A stretch of 64,000 nucleotides of DNA from Neospora caninum Liverpool (Eukaryota; Apicomplexa; Conoidasida; Eucoccidiorida; Sarcocystidae). Position 1 is the first letter of the stretch. Every line of letters begins with the position of its first letter. The translations under genes and the position numbers were made by a program. The DNA is taken from positions 2,108,001-2,172,000 of the forward strand of contig NC_018398.1 of assembly GCF_000208865.1 (NCBI RefSeq), given 5' to 3'. The notes below the pieces were generated by a model. It was not told the origin of the DNA, ran no database searches, and worked only from the letters and a program-made list of their open reading frames with translations. Below are positions 23,101 through 33,078 of the stretch, in pieces.

Positions 23101-23924
23101 GGATCTAACCAGTTCAACGGGATTACACGCTGCCGTCATGTGTGCCACACGAGAAGAAGCATGGCTGCGCACGCCATGCGCTGATCAGAGACTTGCCGAT
23201 CTCTGCTTGCCGAAAACGACAAAAGCGGTGCGCTTTCCTCGGCGGATGCCCCTACATTCCATTTTCCAAAGAAGTGCGCCACACAGAAAAAAGATGCACT
23301 TTGCCGCGTAGTTGTCTTGGGTTTTGGGGGGTCGAGTGTCTGGTGGTGTATCCAGCAGCGCTTCTTTCTATTTTGTCGGTGGGCGAATACCGGTCCAACC
23401 GAGCTGTGTGACGGGCGATTGTTCCCGTGTTTTTTCTAACGATTGAGACTGAAGGCTTTTCGAGTCCTTTTCACGAGTCCATGGTCAGCCAATTTGAAGG
23501 CGAGGAGCGAGGAAAACGGGAGAAAGACGTACGGAACAAACACCGGCAACCTCTTTTTCCTCACACCCTCAAAGGGTTTGTTTTTAACGACAGCCAAACC
23601 TCCAGAGAGGTCTCAGAAGGCAAACCTTTCGAGCATTCTCTTTTGCAGGCTACCCGTTCAGCTTTCCTTCTGTATCTATCTATTCCTCCTACACCTCTGC
23701 GCGCTCGTGAATTCAAGGGGTTCACTGCACAGAGACGCTTGTTCTCCGCTTCGCTTCAGGAACCACGAATCCCAACTGCATGCACGACGAGACTCGGAGA
23801 AGGCTTGTTACTCCTGCCTTCTCGTCTTGTCCTGTGGTGGAAATAAACAGACACCGCGCACTCCGACATGTCCTCTCTCCATTGCGTTTGCCGTTAAAAA
23901 CCCTCACGTCCGTTCGCTCCCCCT
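20108..23924. other. Intergenic region between two convergent genes
   Basis: It lies between the 3' end of the membrane-protein gene (plus) and that of the S27a fusion (minus). Some stretches have modest open frames: 20919-21251 (a basic frame) and 21830-22387 (185 codons, plus). All three plus frames are partly open around 21950-22350, splice sites do not link them convincingly, and I could not make a gene. Confidence 0.45.
22395..22409. repeat. Poly-G run of 15
   Basis: An uninterrupted G15 homopolymer followed by CGGG. Run length is prone to sequencing error and variation. Confidence 0.95.
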
Positions 23925-25995
23925 TTACTCCTCAGCATTGAGAATGTAGGTGAGCCCACATCGACCGCAGTAGGTACGGTTCTTGTGCGCAGCCATGAAG
24001 ACGCCAGCGCCGCAAGTCTCGCGCGGACACTCCTTGCGCAGACGAGTCACCTTGTCATTTCCGTCAACTTTGTAGAACTTCAACACCGCAAGCTTAACCT
24101 TCTTCTTCTTGTGCTTTTGCTTCTTCGGCTTTGTGTACGTCTTCTTCTTACGCTTCTTGCCTGCACCCAGCAGTTCGAGCGACTGATACAGGGTGGACTC
24201 CTGCAGACGCCATTCGGTCACACAGTCGAAACAACGGAAAAATAAAGACACAAAACAAGAAAACCCCTGAAACGCGACGCAAACGCACGCACACCGGGCA
24301 CCGAGCGACAATGGAACACGGAAAAAAACTGCGACAGCACACAACACGCGCCACCCATTTCAGAAGCCGTTTTTCTCCTCCGCGCACGCAAACGAGAAAG
24401 TAGTCAGAAAACTCGACACAGCCACACACGAGATAGCTAGCCCACAAAAACGATACTCTTTTCATACACTGCGGCAAAAAACGGTGGACAACCGGGCCCG
24501 GACGGCTAGGCCGCACTCGCAACGAACGAAGCAAGGCGAGCAAAACGTGCCAGGTTGAATGAGGGTGAAAGGAGGCGAATCAGAATTGAATTTAGCGAAA
24601 AAGATGATATGCTCCTCACAAGCAGTCGGATGTCCCTATCTGCTGTCATCACAGAGCACTCCTTTCTCTTTCATCCGCCCCATACACCAGCCACCGACCC
24701 TGTTGGGTGCACGCGGAAACACGAAAAGCGCTGCGTACGCAAATTCATACTCTCATCTGAAATTAAGCAATGTCCACGTTCAAACATACAAACATCTGAC
24801 GGCACACATATATGTATCTAGATAGGTATGTCGATCCACACGCGATGAAGGCCAAAGAATCGATCGCTCAGAGTGCCAGGGGCTGTTTGCCTTGATTAAA
24901 AAAGTCATCACCCCGTCTGCGCCGACTCACCTCCTCAACACCGAGCTCGCCAAGAGTCTCGTCGTCCTCCAGAGCATGAAGACCGTAGCACAGTCGCTGG
25001 TCATCCGCCTCGATGCCTGTGTAGAGACACGAGAGCCACGCGCAACGCACCCCGATGCAAGAAAGAACATCCACGGGGTATGCTCTTACACACATTACGT
25101 GGATGCGTTCATTTCTGCAGCTGGTTCGGTCGGGGAGCCGACGTGTGCGGCAGGGGTTTACGGCCGCACAGTAGTCCCCCTCTACTCGAGGCCAGCACAC
25201 TCAATTTCCGACGCTCTCGCGAAGCCTACGCCACGCCCACGGGCGAGAACAAGAGAACATGCAGATGTTCATTTCTCGTTTCCCTCGCCTCTACAGAAAG
25301 TGTGGCGCCTCTGTGACGCATCGGCGCTTCTCCCCGCCCCCGCGGGTGAAGACACTGTACAGGTATAGGCAGAAACTCCGTAGATTCGTGACAAGGTAAA
25401 GGTTGACATTTGCGCTTCTGTATACGAATAAACGCGGATCTTTAAACAGTCCTCTCTCGCTCGTGTGCTCGAGCATCCAACCGGGCTGAGTGCATGCCAT
25501 CCCCCCAGCCTCGCGACTCTGCCACGCCCACACGCTCTGGCCGGTCCCCGCGGGCGGGAAAGAAGCCGCTTATTGCAGAAGAACCACAAAAGCGAGTTTC
25601 ACTCTCTCCAGAGCTCCGCGACACCACTTTGTTGAGACAGAAAGGTCCCCGGAAGCCGCGTGGTATCCTCAGTTCGACGAGGTTTGTGGGGGCGGCGGCG
25701 CCTACGCGAGGCCGCGGTTGTGTGTCTTGGAGAGGAGAGGAAAAAAGGGAGAGAAAACGCATGGATTTGTGCACACTCGTAGCCGCAGTGGCGCTGTTTC
25801 GTTGGCAGAGAAGAGACGGGAGACCACGAAGGAGCAGGAAAGGTGAAAAGAAAGCGGACAGGAATCCCCGACTCGACCTTTCCGTCCCGTACCTTGGCGC
25901 GCCTGGAGTTGCTCCTTCACATCACGGATAGTCGAGGTCGGAGCGACCTCGAGGGCGAGGGTGTCGCCGCCGACAGAGAGGACAAAGATTTGCAT
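23925..25995 (-). CDS. RPS27A: Ubiquitin-like / 40S ribosomal protein S27a (eS31) fusion
   Basis: Three exons: 25893-25995, 24931-25016 and 23925-24200, with donors GTACGG and GTGAGT and acceptors ACACAG and CTGCAG. The joined frame is 154 residues, against 156 in most species. Residues 1-77 are a ubiquitin fold beginning [10 protein letters not shown]. Residues about 78-154 are S27a: a basic run ([14 protein letters not shown]), then a zinc ribbon CPRETC with a second CGRC pair (C-X4-C-X14-C-X2-C). In most eukaryotes the fusion is cut after the Gly-Gly of ubiquitin to release a chaperoned ribosomal protein. Here the ubiquitin part is strongly changed: Lys6, 11, 29, 33, 48 and 63 are all replaced, only Lys27 remains, Ile44 is Cys, and the end reads LELLGAG in place of LRLRGG. 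It therefore cannot form ordinary chains and may be processed differently or not at all. The start codon is the only sensible one. Confidence 0.95.
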
Positions 25996-27476
25996 TTTTA
26001 TCTTTCTTTTTCAGACTTTTTGGAGAAAAAAGTGAGAAAGAAAGAAAGCACAGCAAAACATGCACGGCGAGGCGCTGCCCCACAAATACACCGGCACCAG
26101 AACTCCACGAGAGAGGACGGTCCTACTGAAATTCGCACAGCAGCCGCGCCACGTTTCGCCACGTTTCGCGATATTAGCCGCCTCTGTGATGCCGAACACA
26201 CTTTCCCGCCGCAAAGCTCTCGCAAGAGTTCTAGGCACCGCGTGAAAAACGCTCCTCATATATAAGCGCGACCTTTTCTCCCCCTCTGGTCACGCGGCGC
26301 CTTGCTGTTCAAGCCAGCGAAAGAGATACACTCCGGCGTTCACAGGCGAATGGAGGCGGGCGATAGGAGAGGAAACGAAAAAAAAACCGAAAAACATGCC
26401 ACATGCATGTCGTTGCGCATTAATGTGTAAACTTTCCGTGTGTGTAGAACAAACGAGGCTTCCTGTTTGTTTGGACTCGACCCCTTTCCCCTGCTTTCCG
26501 AAACTATCGCAAACGCTCATGGACTAGCGCTTTTCACAACTCCGCCCCGATATCTTTGTGTTGTAATAGCGAGACGCATTGTTTGTCTTTCTTCGCTGCC
26601 TTGAGAGCTAAAAGAGCCAAAAGATTGTGGTCTAGTGTTGCCGTTCCTCTCAAAAGTCGCGTTCCTCATTTCACGCCGTGCTGCGTTATTCGGATTCCTT
26701 CTCCTTCACGTAAAAACCACGCTTTTTCTCCCAAGATTTCAAACCCTTGTCCCTTTTGTTGTTTTTACCTGGTCTAAAACGATACATCTGTGTGTGCCGC
26801 CTTCCTTCACTCTCGTTGCCATGCACGGTAGAGAACGCGTATGTGTCTATACAGCCTCGGTCCCTTTCCCCTTCTTCCGCCTAACCCCCAAAATCCTGGC
26901 ATCTACATCTCATAATATTCTTGTTTGTAAATGAGTATTTCGAAACCGCGTTAGTCGGACTCTATATCGCACAGGCGGGGCTGAGAGAAACTTCCTTTTC
27001 ACGATCGGCTCTTGAAGCTATTCCGAGCCGCCGACGACCTGCAGTTCTGCCTACAACCCCGCGATTTCTCTGCTGTTTGTAGTCCCCTTTTCCAGTTTTT
27101 CCCGTTCCGTTGTCACAGTAATCGGAGAACCCTGACAAATGTCGCGTTTCCTGTAAATCTCTCCTCGAGCTCGCGACTCATATCTGTTTCCTGACTCGTT
27201 TCACTGCTGATTCTTCGCCTAGTCTCTCGCCTCTGAGTCGCATTCGTCGAGCGCGAACAACACTGTCCATTAGCGTGCTCTGCCTGTTGTGTACTCTTAC
27301 TCGTTTTGAAAAATCCGTTTCCTCCGCTGCCAGCCGGGTGTCTGCACACAGTTACGTTTTCTCCTGGTGGGCCGCGGCGCCGCACAGCTGCCTCTTTTTG
27401 GCCGTAGTCACCTCGCTTCTTGCTTCCGACCTCTTTTCCCCTCGGTCCCTTTGCGTCTGTCTAACTTGTCGCAAAA
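25996..27476. promoter_or_regulatory. Divergent promoter of the S27a fusion and a small membrane protein
   Basis: 1.48 kb between two start codons on opposite strands. The half near 27477 is CT-rich on the plus strand; the half near 25995 is GA/CG-rich. Motif-like sites for the S27a side are listed separately. Confidence 0.6.
26167..26181 (-). promoter_or_regulatory. TRP-1-like ribosomal-protein promoter element
   Basis: CGCGATATTAGCCGC matches 10 of 15 positions of the reverse complement of the Toxoplasma ribosomal-protein motif TRP-1 (TCGGCTTATATTCGG, quoted from memory). It lies about 170 bases upstream of the S27a start. A weaker second copy lies at 26256-26270. Confidence 0.4.
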
Positions 27477-29191
27477 ATGCACGACACGACGCTTCGCCGG
27501 GGTAAGTTCCTGCTGGTGGGCAAGGGAGAACGGCGAGATCTCGAAGTTAGCCTGGACCTCGGTGCTTTCGATGTTCACACGAGCGCAGCCGCGCAAAATT
27601 CGGCGGAAACGCCGTAGACATACTTTTTATAACAGCGGACATGTGGCATCTGTCGAGCGCGTCCGAAATCAAGCGCATGTCACAGAGCCGAGGAAACAAA
27701 GCAATAGTCCCCGGTAGTTCGTATGGCGCCCCAGACCGGTCTACGTCGCTGTATTTCCGTGTCCCTCTACACATGTGGAGACGCATACACATTCGTTCAT
27801 CTATGTATGAATATGCGTGAGTCTAGCAGATATGTATGTGACAGTTTTGCTGGAGTGGAGTCGGTATCAAACCGTAAACGGAACGGCGAGTGCAGCCTCG
27901 GGTTTTCTATCCAAAGCCGCTGTGCCTGCGGAGTCTCCGACGACTTCGCGCCTGCAGCTACATGTGTCGTTGCGACTCGGCATGCGCACCCACCCAGGAA
28001 GGCTCTTCTGTGTGGGCTCTGCTACGCTGTTCCAGAGAAAAGACAGTGACGCTGCTCTGGGATGCCACATCCGTATCAAAGGTTATAGCTGCGTATGCGT
28101 CTCTACTGCACATCTCTAAGGAGGCACCACGCATTGCTGATTCTTTTCTGTTTCTGCTGCGCATTAGGCCTCTTTGTCGCTATTTTCCTTTTCGTCTTCT
28201 TGGGCGCCTTCGTCACGCTGGACGCCTACCGGTACATGTGGTAAGTTCTCAGGACGCGCGTCCGTGCAGTTATCTGGCGTGTGTGGCTGCATGCCGATGA
28301 TTGCGTGAGGGCGTGGTTTGTGACGGGTGCGCGTTCGGCGGAGTTGTGGTCCCAAGGCAAAAGGTTGGCACGTGATGTCGTGCTGCGGAGCCCCGGTGCC
28401 GACAGGTTTTGCTCACAAAACAAGACGCCACAACTCGAGACGCTATCCGCCTTGTGGAGGCGTGGTGAAACGCGAACAGGGGAACACTAGCAACGTGAGA
28501 AGAAGCGCTATGTAGAGATACATGGGCGTCGAGCCTGTGTGATGTTTGTGTTCCAGGATGTTCTTGTCCATCATCTTCGGAGTCGTCATCTTCACGGACT
28601 GTGTTTTCTTCAACGAAGGCGACTTCCTCTACGATCCCTTTTACAGGTAAGCGTGCCGGCGGCTGCTTGCGTTGGGGGCGGTCGCCCCTGTGTGTTTTGT
28701 ACTTTGGAATTCTCGAAACAGACTGAACAGAGCGGCGTGTGTTCAGCTTTGTTTTGGCCATTTGAGCGCGCGGACAGGATGACCTTCTTCGCTCTACGAG
28801 CCACCTTTTGAGTCGAGGAAAACGGGAAGTCTGTGGATTCGCTAACGCTTTCCGTGAAACCAGAGGGCCGGCGGAACCTTTCTTTGCGTGCGGCAAATGT
28901 TGCCGAGACGTGAAGGTGTCTGATCGTGGCAGTCCATTGCATCCGGATGTGATCCCCAGAACGGCGCGATTCCTCGCTTCCCCTTCTTGCGCGCTCGACG
29001 GACTCGCCTAGGGGCGCTCGTCTGTTTGGCGCATTCGCCTCTGGAAGCGCAAGACGTGTGCTGTTTTAGAGGCAGGTGCGTGAGGGAATGAGGCTGTATC
29101 TGCTTTGAGTCACATCGTGACTGTTGCCTGTGTGCTCTTTCCTTGACGTGTGCGCAGCAACTGGCTCGAGAAGACTTCTCCGCAGTACTGA
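27477..29191 (+). CDS. Small two-helix membrane protein, 73 residues, four exons
   Basis: Exons 27477-27501, 28168-28240, 28557-28646 and 29158-29191. Donors GTAAGT, GTAAGT and GTAAGC and acceptors ATTAG, TCCAG and CGCAG are all near-consensus, and the frame passes every junction to a TGA at 29189-29191. The start ATG follows CGCAAAA, a typical coccidian start context. The product begins MHDTTLRRG, has two close membrane helices (LFVAIFLFVFLGAFVTL and FLSIIFGVVIFTDCVFF) separated by a DAYRYMW turn, and ends NWLEKTSPQY. There is no cleavable signal peptide. The shape fits a small accessory subunit of a mitochondrial or ER membrane complex, but I do not recognise the family. No exon is long enough to show up as an open frame by itself; introns make up 87% of the locus. 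Confidence 0.72.
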
Positions 29192-30361
29192 GGTGCGGAG
29201 CGAGGAGCCGAGTCGCAAACGGGAGAGTTGAGTCCGGAGACTTGACGAGCCTCGCGAGTTGCGCGGTCTTTCTCCCCTATTACCCAGATGGAAGCTTCCA
29301 TCTACGCCGAGTTCCACGGCTGAGGTGTACCTCGAGCGCCTCCAGTGTGTGACTGAAGTCGCCCGTCAGGATGTACCGCATGCAGCTCGGGGATACCGAA
29401 CAACTGGTAGGCTGGTTCGGATAGGCCGTTCTGGATGTGGCTTTCTTTGTTGACTCGAGATGTAGCGAAAAAACCGGGACGTGGAGCAAGGCAAAATGTG
29501 TCTCGCCTCGAGGCTGCAACACCTAGATCTCCCATGCTGACGCGGAGGGTTGAGAAGTCGCCCCAACACGGATTGCTCCGGTCTTATTTTGGCGAAGGGG
29601 GAGGGCGGTGTCGCTTCGCTCAAGCGCTGTGGTTTTGGTTAACTTTTCTTCGAAATGCGTAGGGGAGAGTGGTGGGAGATTTTGCCTGAAGGGCGAGGGC
29701 CCCAGGCGAAGGAAAACCCAGTGTGTGCGAAATGACATGGGCAGCATTTTTCGCGCGGATGAGAATCGCGTGCTTCTGACGCACATTGCTCGACAGCAAC
29801 TAGTTGCCCTTAGCCATCCTGGACTTCAGCTGCCTCTTCGTTGGCGACAGCTCCATCGCTGGTGGTGTCGAAGAATTTTTGACAGCCTCGTTAGAGGTCT
29901 AAGCAATGAACGGTGTTTTGGCACTTTGTACACCCGTATGTATGTTACGTACTTAAAACTAAATATTCAGGCGAATGGCCACACGCCCCTACTTCCGCGC
30001 CACGTAGTTCCTGGTGAACGTTTTGCAGTTTGAAAAGGAGTTCCGATGAAAAACCCAAGAAAACGAGGAAGAACGACAAAGCGCGCCCGAATGTCTTCAT
30101 GCTGCATGGAAAAATCACGCGGGGTGGAACATCCGGGACAAAATGAGTGCGTAGCAAAAGTGGAAACGGCTATTAACGACATAGGAGAAAACGATTGACG
30201 GTTTGGGATTTTCGGGGACACTAAGGCAATCCTTCGCTGCCCGAAGCTCATCCTGTCGTATGCGAAACAGGGTCTAGCAATCCACTCAGGTAAAACGCAG
30301 GTAGACGGACACATGGCAAAAAATCGATTGGAGAAACTTTGTTCTTGGACAGTTTCCGACG
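29192..30361. other. 3' flanks of two convergent genes
   Basis: The spacer between the small membrane protein (plus) and the gene ending at 30362 (minus). I see nothing coding in it. Confidence 0.6.
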
Positions 30362-33078
30362 TCACCAGCCGATCCGCATCATGTGGCCAATGTCCAATAC
30401 TGATCCCTGAAAAAACACAATGTGCAGTCATGACGCTGCCGTTGGGCCTTCGAATGGACAACCATCACTGTAGCGACACCCGACGGGGCTCAGCATGTGC
30501 ATTCGTTAAGCATCCGCACGTGAACATTGCTACGAATGCCTGACTGGTTGTGGCGTAGGGCACGTAGATTCCACGCGGGCACACTTGCATGTAACCGCTT
30601 GCTAATGATATCTGGTGGGGTGCCGTCGCTGTTGCACAAAATGCGTTTTCTGCAACGCCGTCAGAAACCAAACACTGTTTGTACCACGCTGGCGATGCTA
30701 GCTGAAGGGTGGCGTAGCTGTGAATGATTGGAATGGCCGCTCGGTCATGCTCATGCCTCGAAAGGAAACACATGAGCCGAGGCCTTTTCACGACGCTTCT
30801 ACGCAACTTACCTTGATACACGTTTTCGAATCGGCATACAGACGATAGGGCTTTTCCAAACGAGGCTCCGGATCGAACCAGAGCATTCTGTGTGCGCACA
30901 GCAGAAGAGAAGGCATATTCCGCGACTATATACACAGAGACCATGGTCTTTCGTGAAGGTTTCCTTGGGGATGCGCACGGCTAAAGTTCAGCAGATGTGC
31001 ACCAGAGAACCGTTCTCAACATTCCTCATGCCGCGCCGCTGGAATGGAAACAGCCACGCGCATATATATATATATATAGTTGGTTCGAGTTTAATTCTCT
31101 GGAGCAAAAACAAGCGGCAATGTCAGTAAAAGCGCCGTGAAAGTCTCGAGCCGCCAGGACCGTGGCTCTCGTAGCAAAGCTTACCTTTCAAGATCCAGCC
31201 ATTCGCTCTGTGTGAGGTTGCAGGCTTCCTCGGCGCCTCCTACCAGCCCTGCCTTCACCTTTCTTGACGGAATCCAAGTCTTAGCCGAGGAGTTGAACGC
31301 CTTGTTCCGGAGCAGAAATGGACGAGGAGGGTTGGGGAAGATAAAGGGTTCCCATGCAGTTTGAGGGATCCCCAGCGAGCTCGACGAATATTTGGCTGCA
31401 GCAAGGGATAACGCAGTTTCTTCCGCTTTGAATGGAACCATCGCGAGTAGCATTGCTGCGCGAGAAGCAAGGGGACTCCCTCACGACGTCAGTTGGCCCC
31501 TGCCTCTTTCGGAAACGCTTGCTTGTATTAAAATACGCCTCCCCACCGGTGGTGCACCCTTCCAACTTCCGCATATGGTGTCACTTTTAAAACCAGTATT
31601 AAGTCGGTTCAGTATATCGTTGGGGTACGACAGCAACAGAACGGCTGACAGGGGAGATGTTCGCACACCTGTGAGACGGCCTTCCACGACGGAGCTCATA
31701 ATTGTATTCAGACAAGGGAGGACGCAAAGGACAGAGTGGTCAGTCACCGAAGCCTAACTTTCTTTTCCGGGTTGACTCTTGTCACAGTGAACGTTCGCGT
31801 CCAAGAAATGGAAAGAAACGGCCTTACCTGATCCAGGCGGCAGCTGAAAAGAGTCCCGTTGGCTGACGCACGCTTCACCTGGCAGCCAGTCTGATGACCG
31901 CAAAGGCCTAACGTATTGGTGATGGAGCGCGAAGATGAGCCAATCATTGGATTGTGTGAAAGCGCATCGCTCCTGGAACGTCGCAAAAGCAACAAACATG
32001 CAAGGATCAGAAGCGGTGAGGCGGCGGCTCCAGCTGCGGAGCGTGGAAAAACGAACCAGCGACGAGGCATCTGTGCCTAGCTTTTAAGAATGGCGCCTGA
32101 CGCGAGATGCTCTTGCTGCATACACCGTATCTAAACACGGCAACTGAGCGGTCAGCGCGGAACAGCGAGCCCTGCGAACCCCTCGGTGGAGAGACGTACC
32201 TGATTCGAGCGGCTATGGACGGGGTTAACTATCCTTCGATGAAGCCACTCGCCGTTCCACACGCGGGGATCGCTTGGTTTGAAAGATTTTCCGTCCATTA
32301 CGGGAACCCGATAGTCCCCTGGTTCATCGCCCAGCTCGTCTCCATCACCAACATCCAGTTCGGGCTCCAGAACCTCCTGGGGCGGCTCCGACCAGGCCGT
32401 GTCGAGTTTCTTTGTAGACGCTGATTCTGCAAGGCGTGCCGTTTTCTGTCGCTCAATCGGTTGTTGCCGGGATAGAACTGCCGTTTCACTCCGCAGTTTC
32501 TCTATCCAGGCCTTCGTCCCCGTGTCGTCTTTCCTCGACTGATGAGCGGGCGCGCCCACCGACGCGGACTCGGATGGCGCGAGCCCCGATTTCGACTTCA
32601 GTAGACCTGCTGCTTGTTTCAGTCCCCCCTCCCCGAGGGAGAGAGTTGTTTTCGAGACGTAGACGCCTCCCATCTTATCGCCAGCACTAAGTCGTTCGTC
32701 CTTCGCTCTCGGAGAAGACGGTGTCTCCCGGTCTGACTCCTTCGGCAGAGACGTTCCTACCGCATCATTAACTTTCCGTCTCGACATTGTCGCAGCCCGT
32801 CCAAGAGGCTGCTGAGCAAAGCTGGACGCAACTTTACTTTCCCCCAAGCCAGCAACAGAGAGCCCTGGACGGATTTCCGGCTGTTTTCCAAGAATATCGC
32901 CCACCGCGAGTCGGGTAGGGGTCCGCGAAACTGCGGGAGCAGTCTGCGCAGTGGCAGAAGAGGCAAAGGAGGAGCTGTGATTCATGGTGGACACCCTGAG
33001 AACGAACAGGACTTCCTTCGGCGCAGCTCTCCAAACGAAGCGGTCCGATTGCAGAACTGGGCTGTCACAATACTGCAA
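30362..33078 (-). CDS. Unidentified multi-exon protein, about 500 residues
   Basis: Exons: 32200-33078, 31828-32080, 31185-31455, 30812-30887 and 30362-30406, with donors GTACGT, GTAAGG, GTAAGC and GTAAGT. The product is about 507 residues from the first ATG, or 476 from the better-placed ATG at 32983-32985 (MNHSSS). The first 230 residues are low-complexity, Ser/Ala/Lys-rich. An acidic stretch ([20 protein letters not shown]) follows, then a folded-looking C-terminal half: [68 protein letters not shown], ending IGHMMRIGW. The aromatic-rich C-terminal half reads as a soluble domain. Junctions 2-3, 3-4 and 4-5 are firm. The junction from exon 1 to exon 2 is the weak point: staying in frame needs an AAG acceptor at 32081-32083, while the better CAG at 32071-32073 would shift the frame. 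No family recognised. Confidence 0.58.
31059..31079. repeat. Short (TA)n run in an intron
   Basis: A TA tract of about 20 bases between exons 3 and 4 of the 30.4-33.1 kb gene. Confidence 0.85.

Noticed and set aside
31744..32070. Apparent signal-peptide protein [11 protein letters not shown]...
   Set aside because: A different frame of the same segment stays open and continues in phase into three more exons, so this frame is more likely a shadow. It is mentioned as a possible alternative-splice product.
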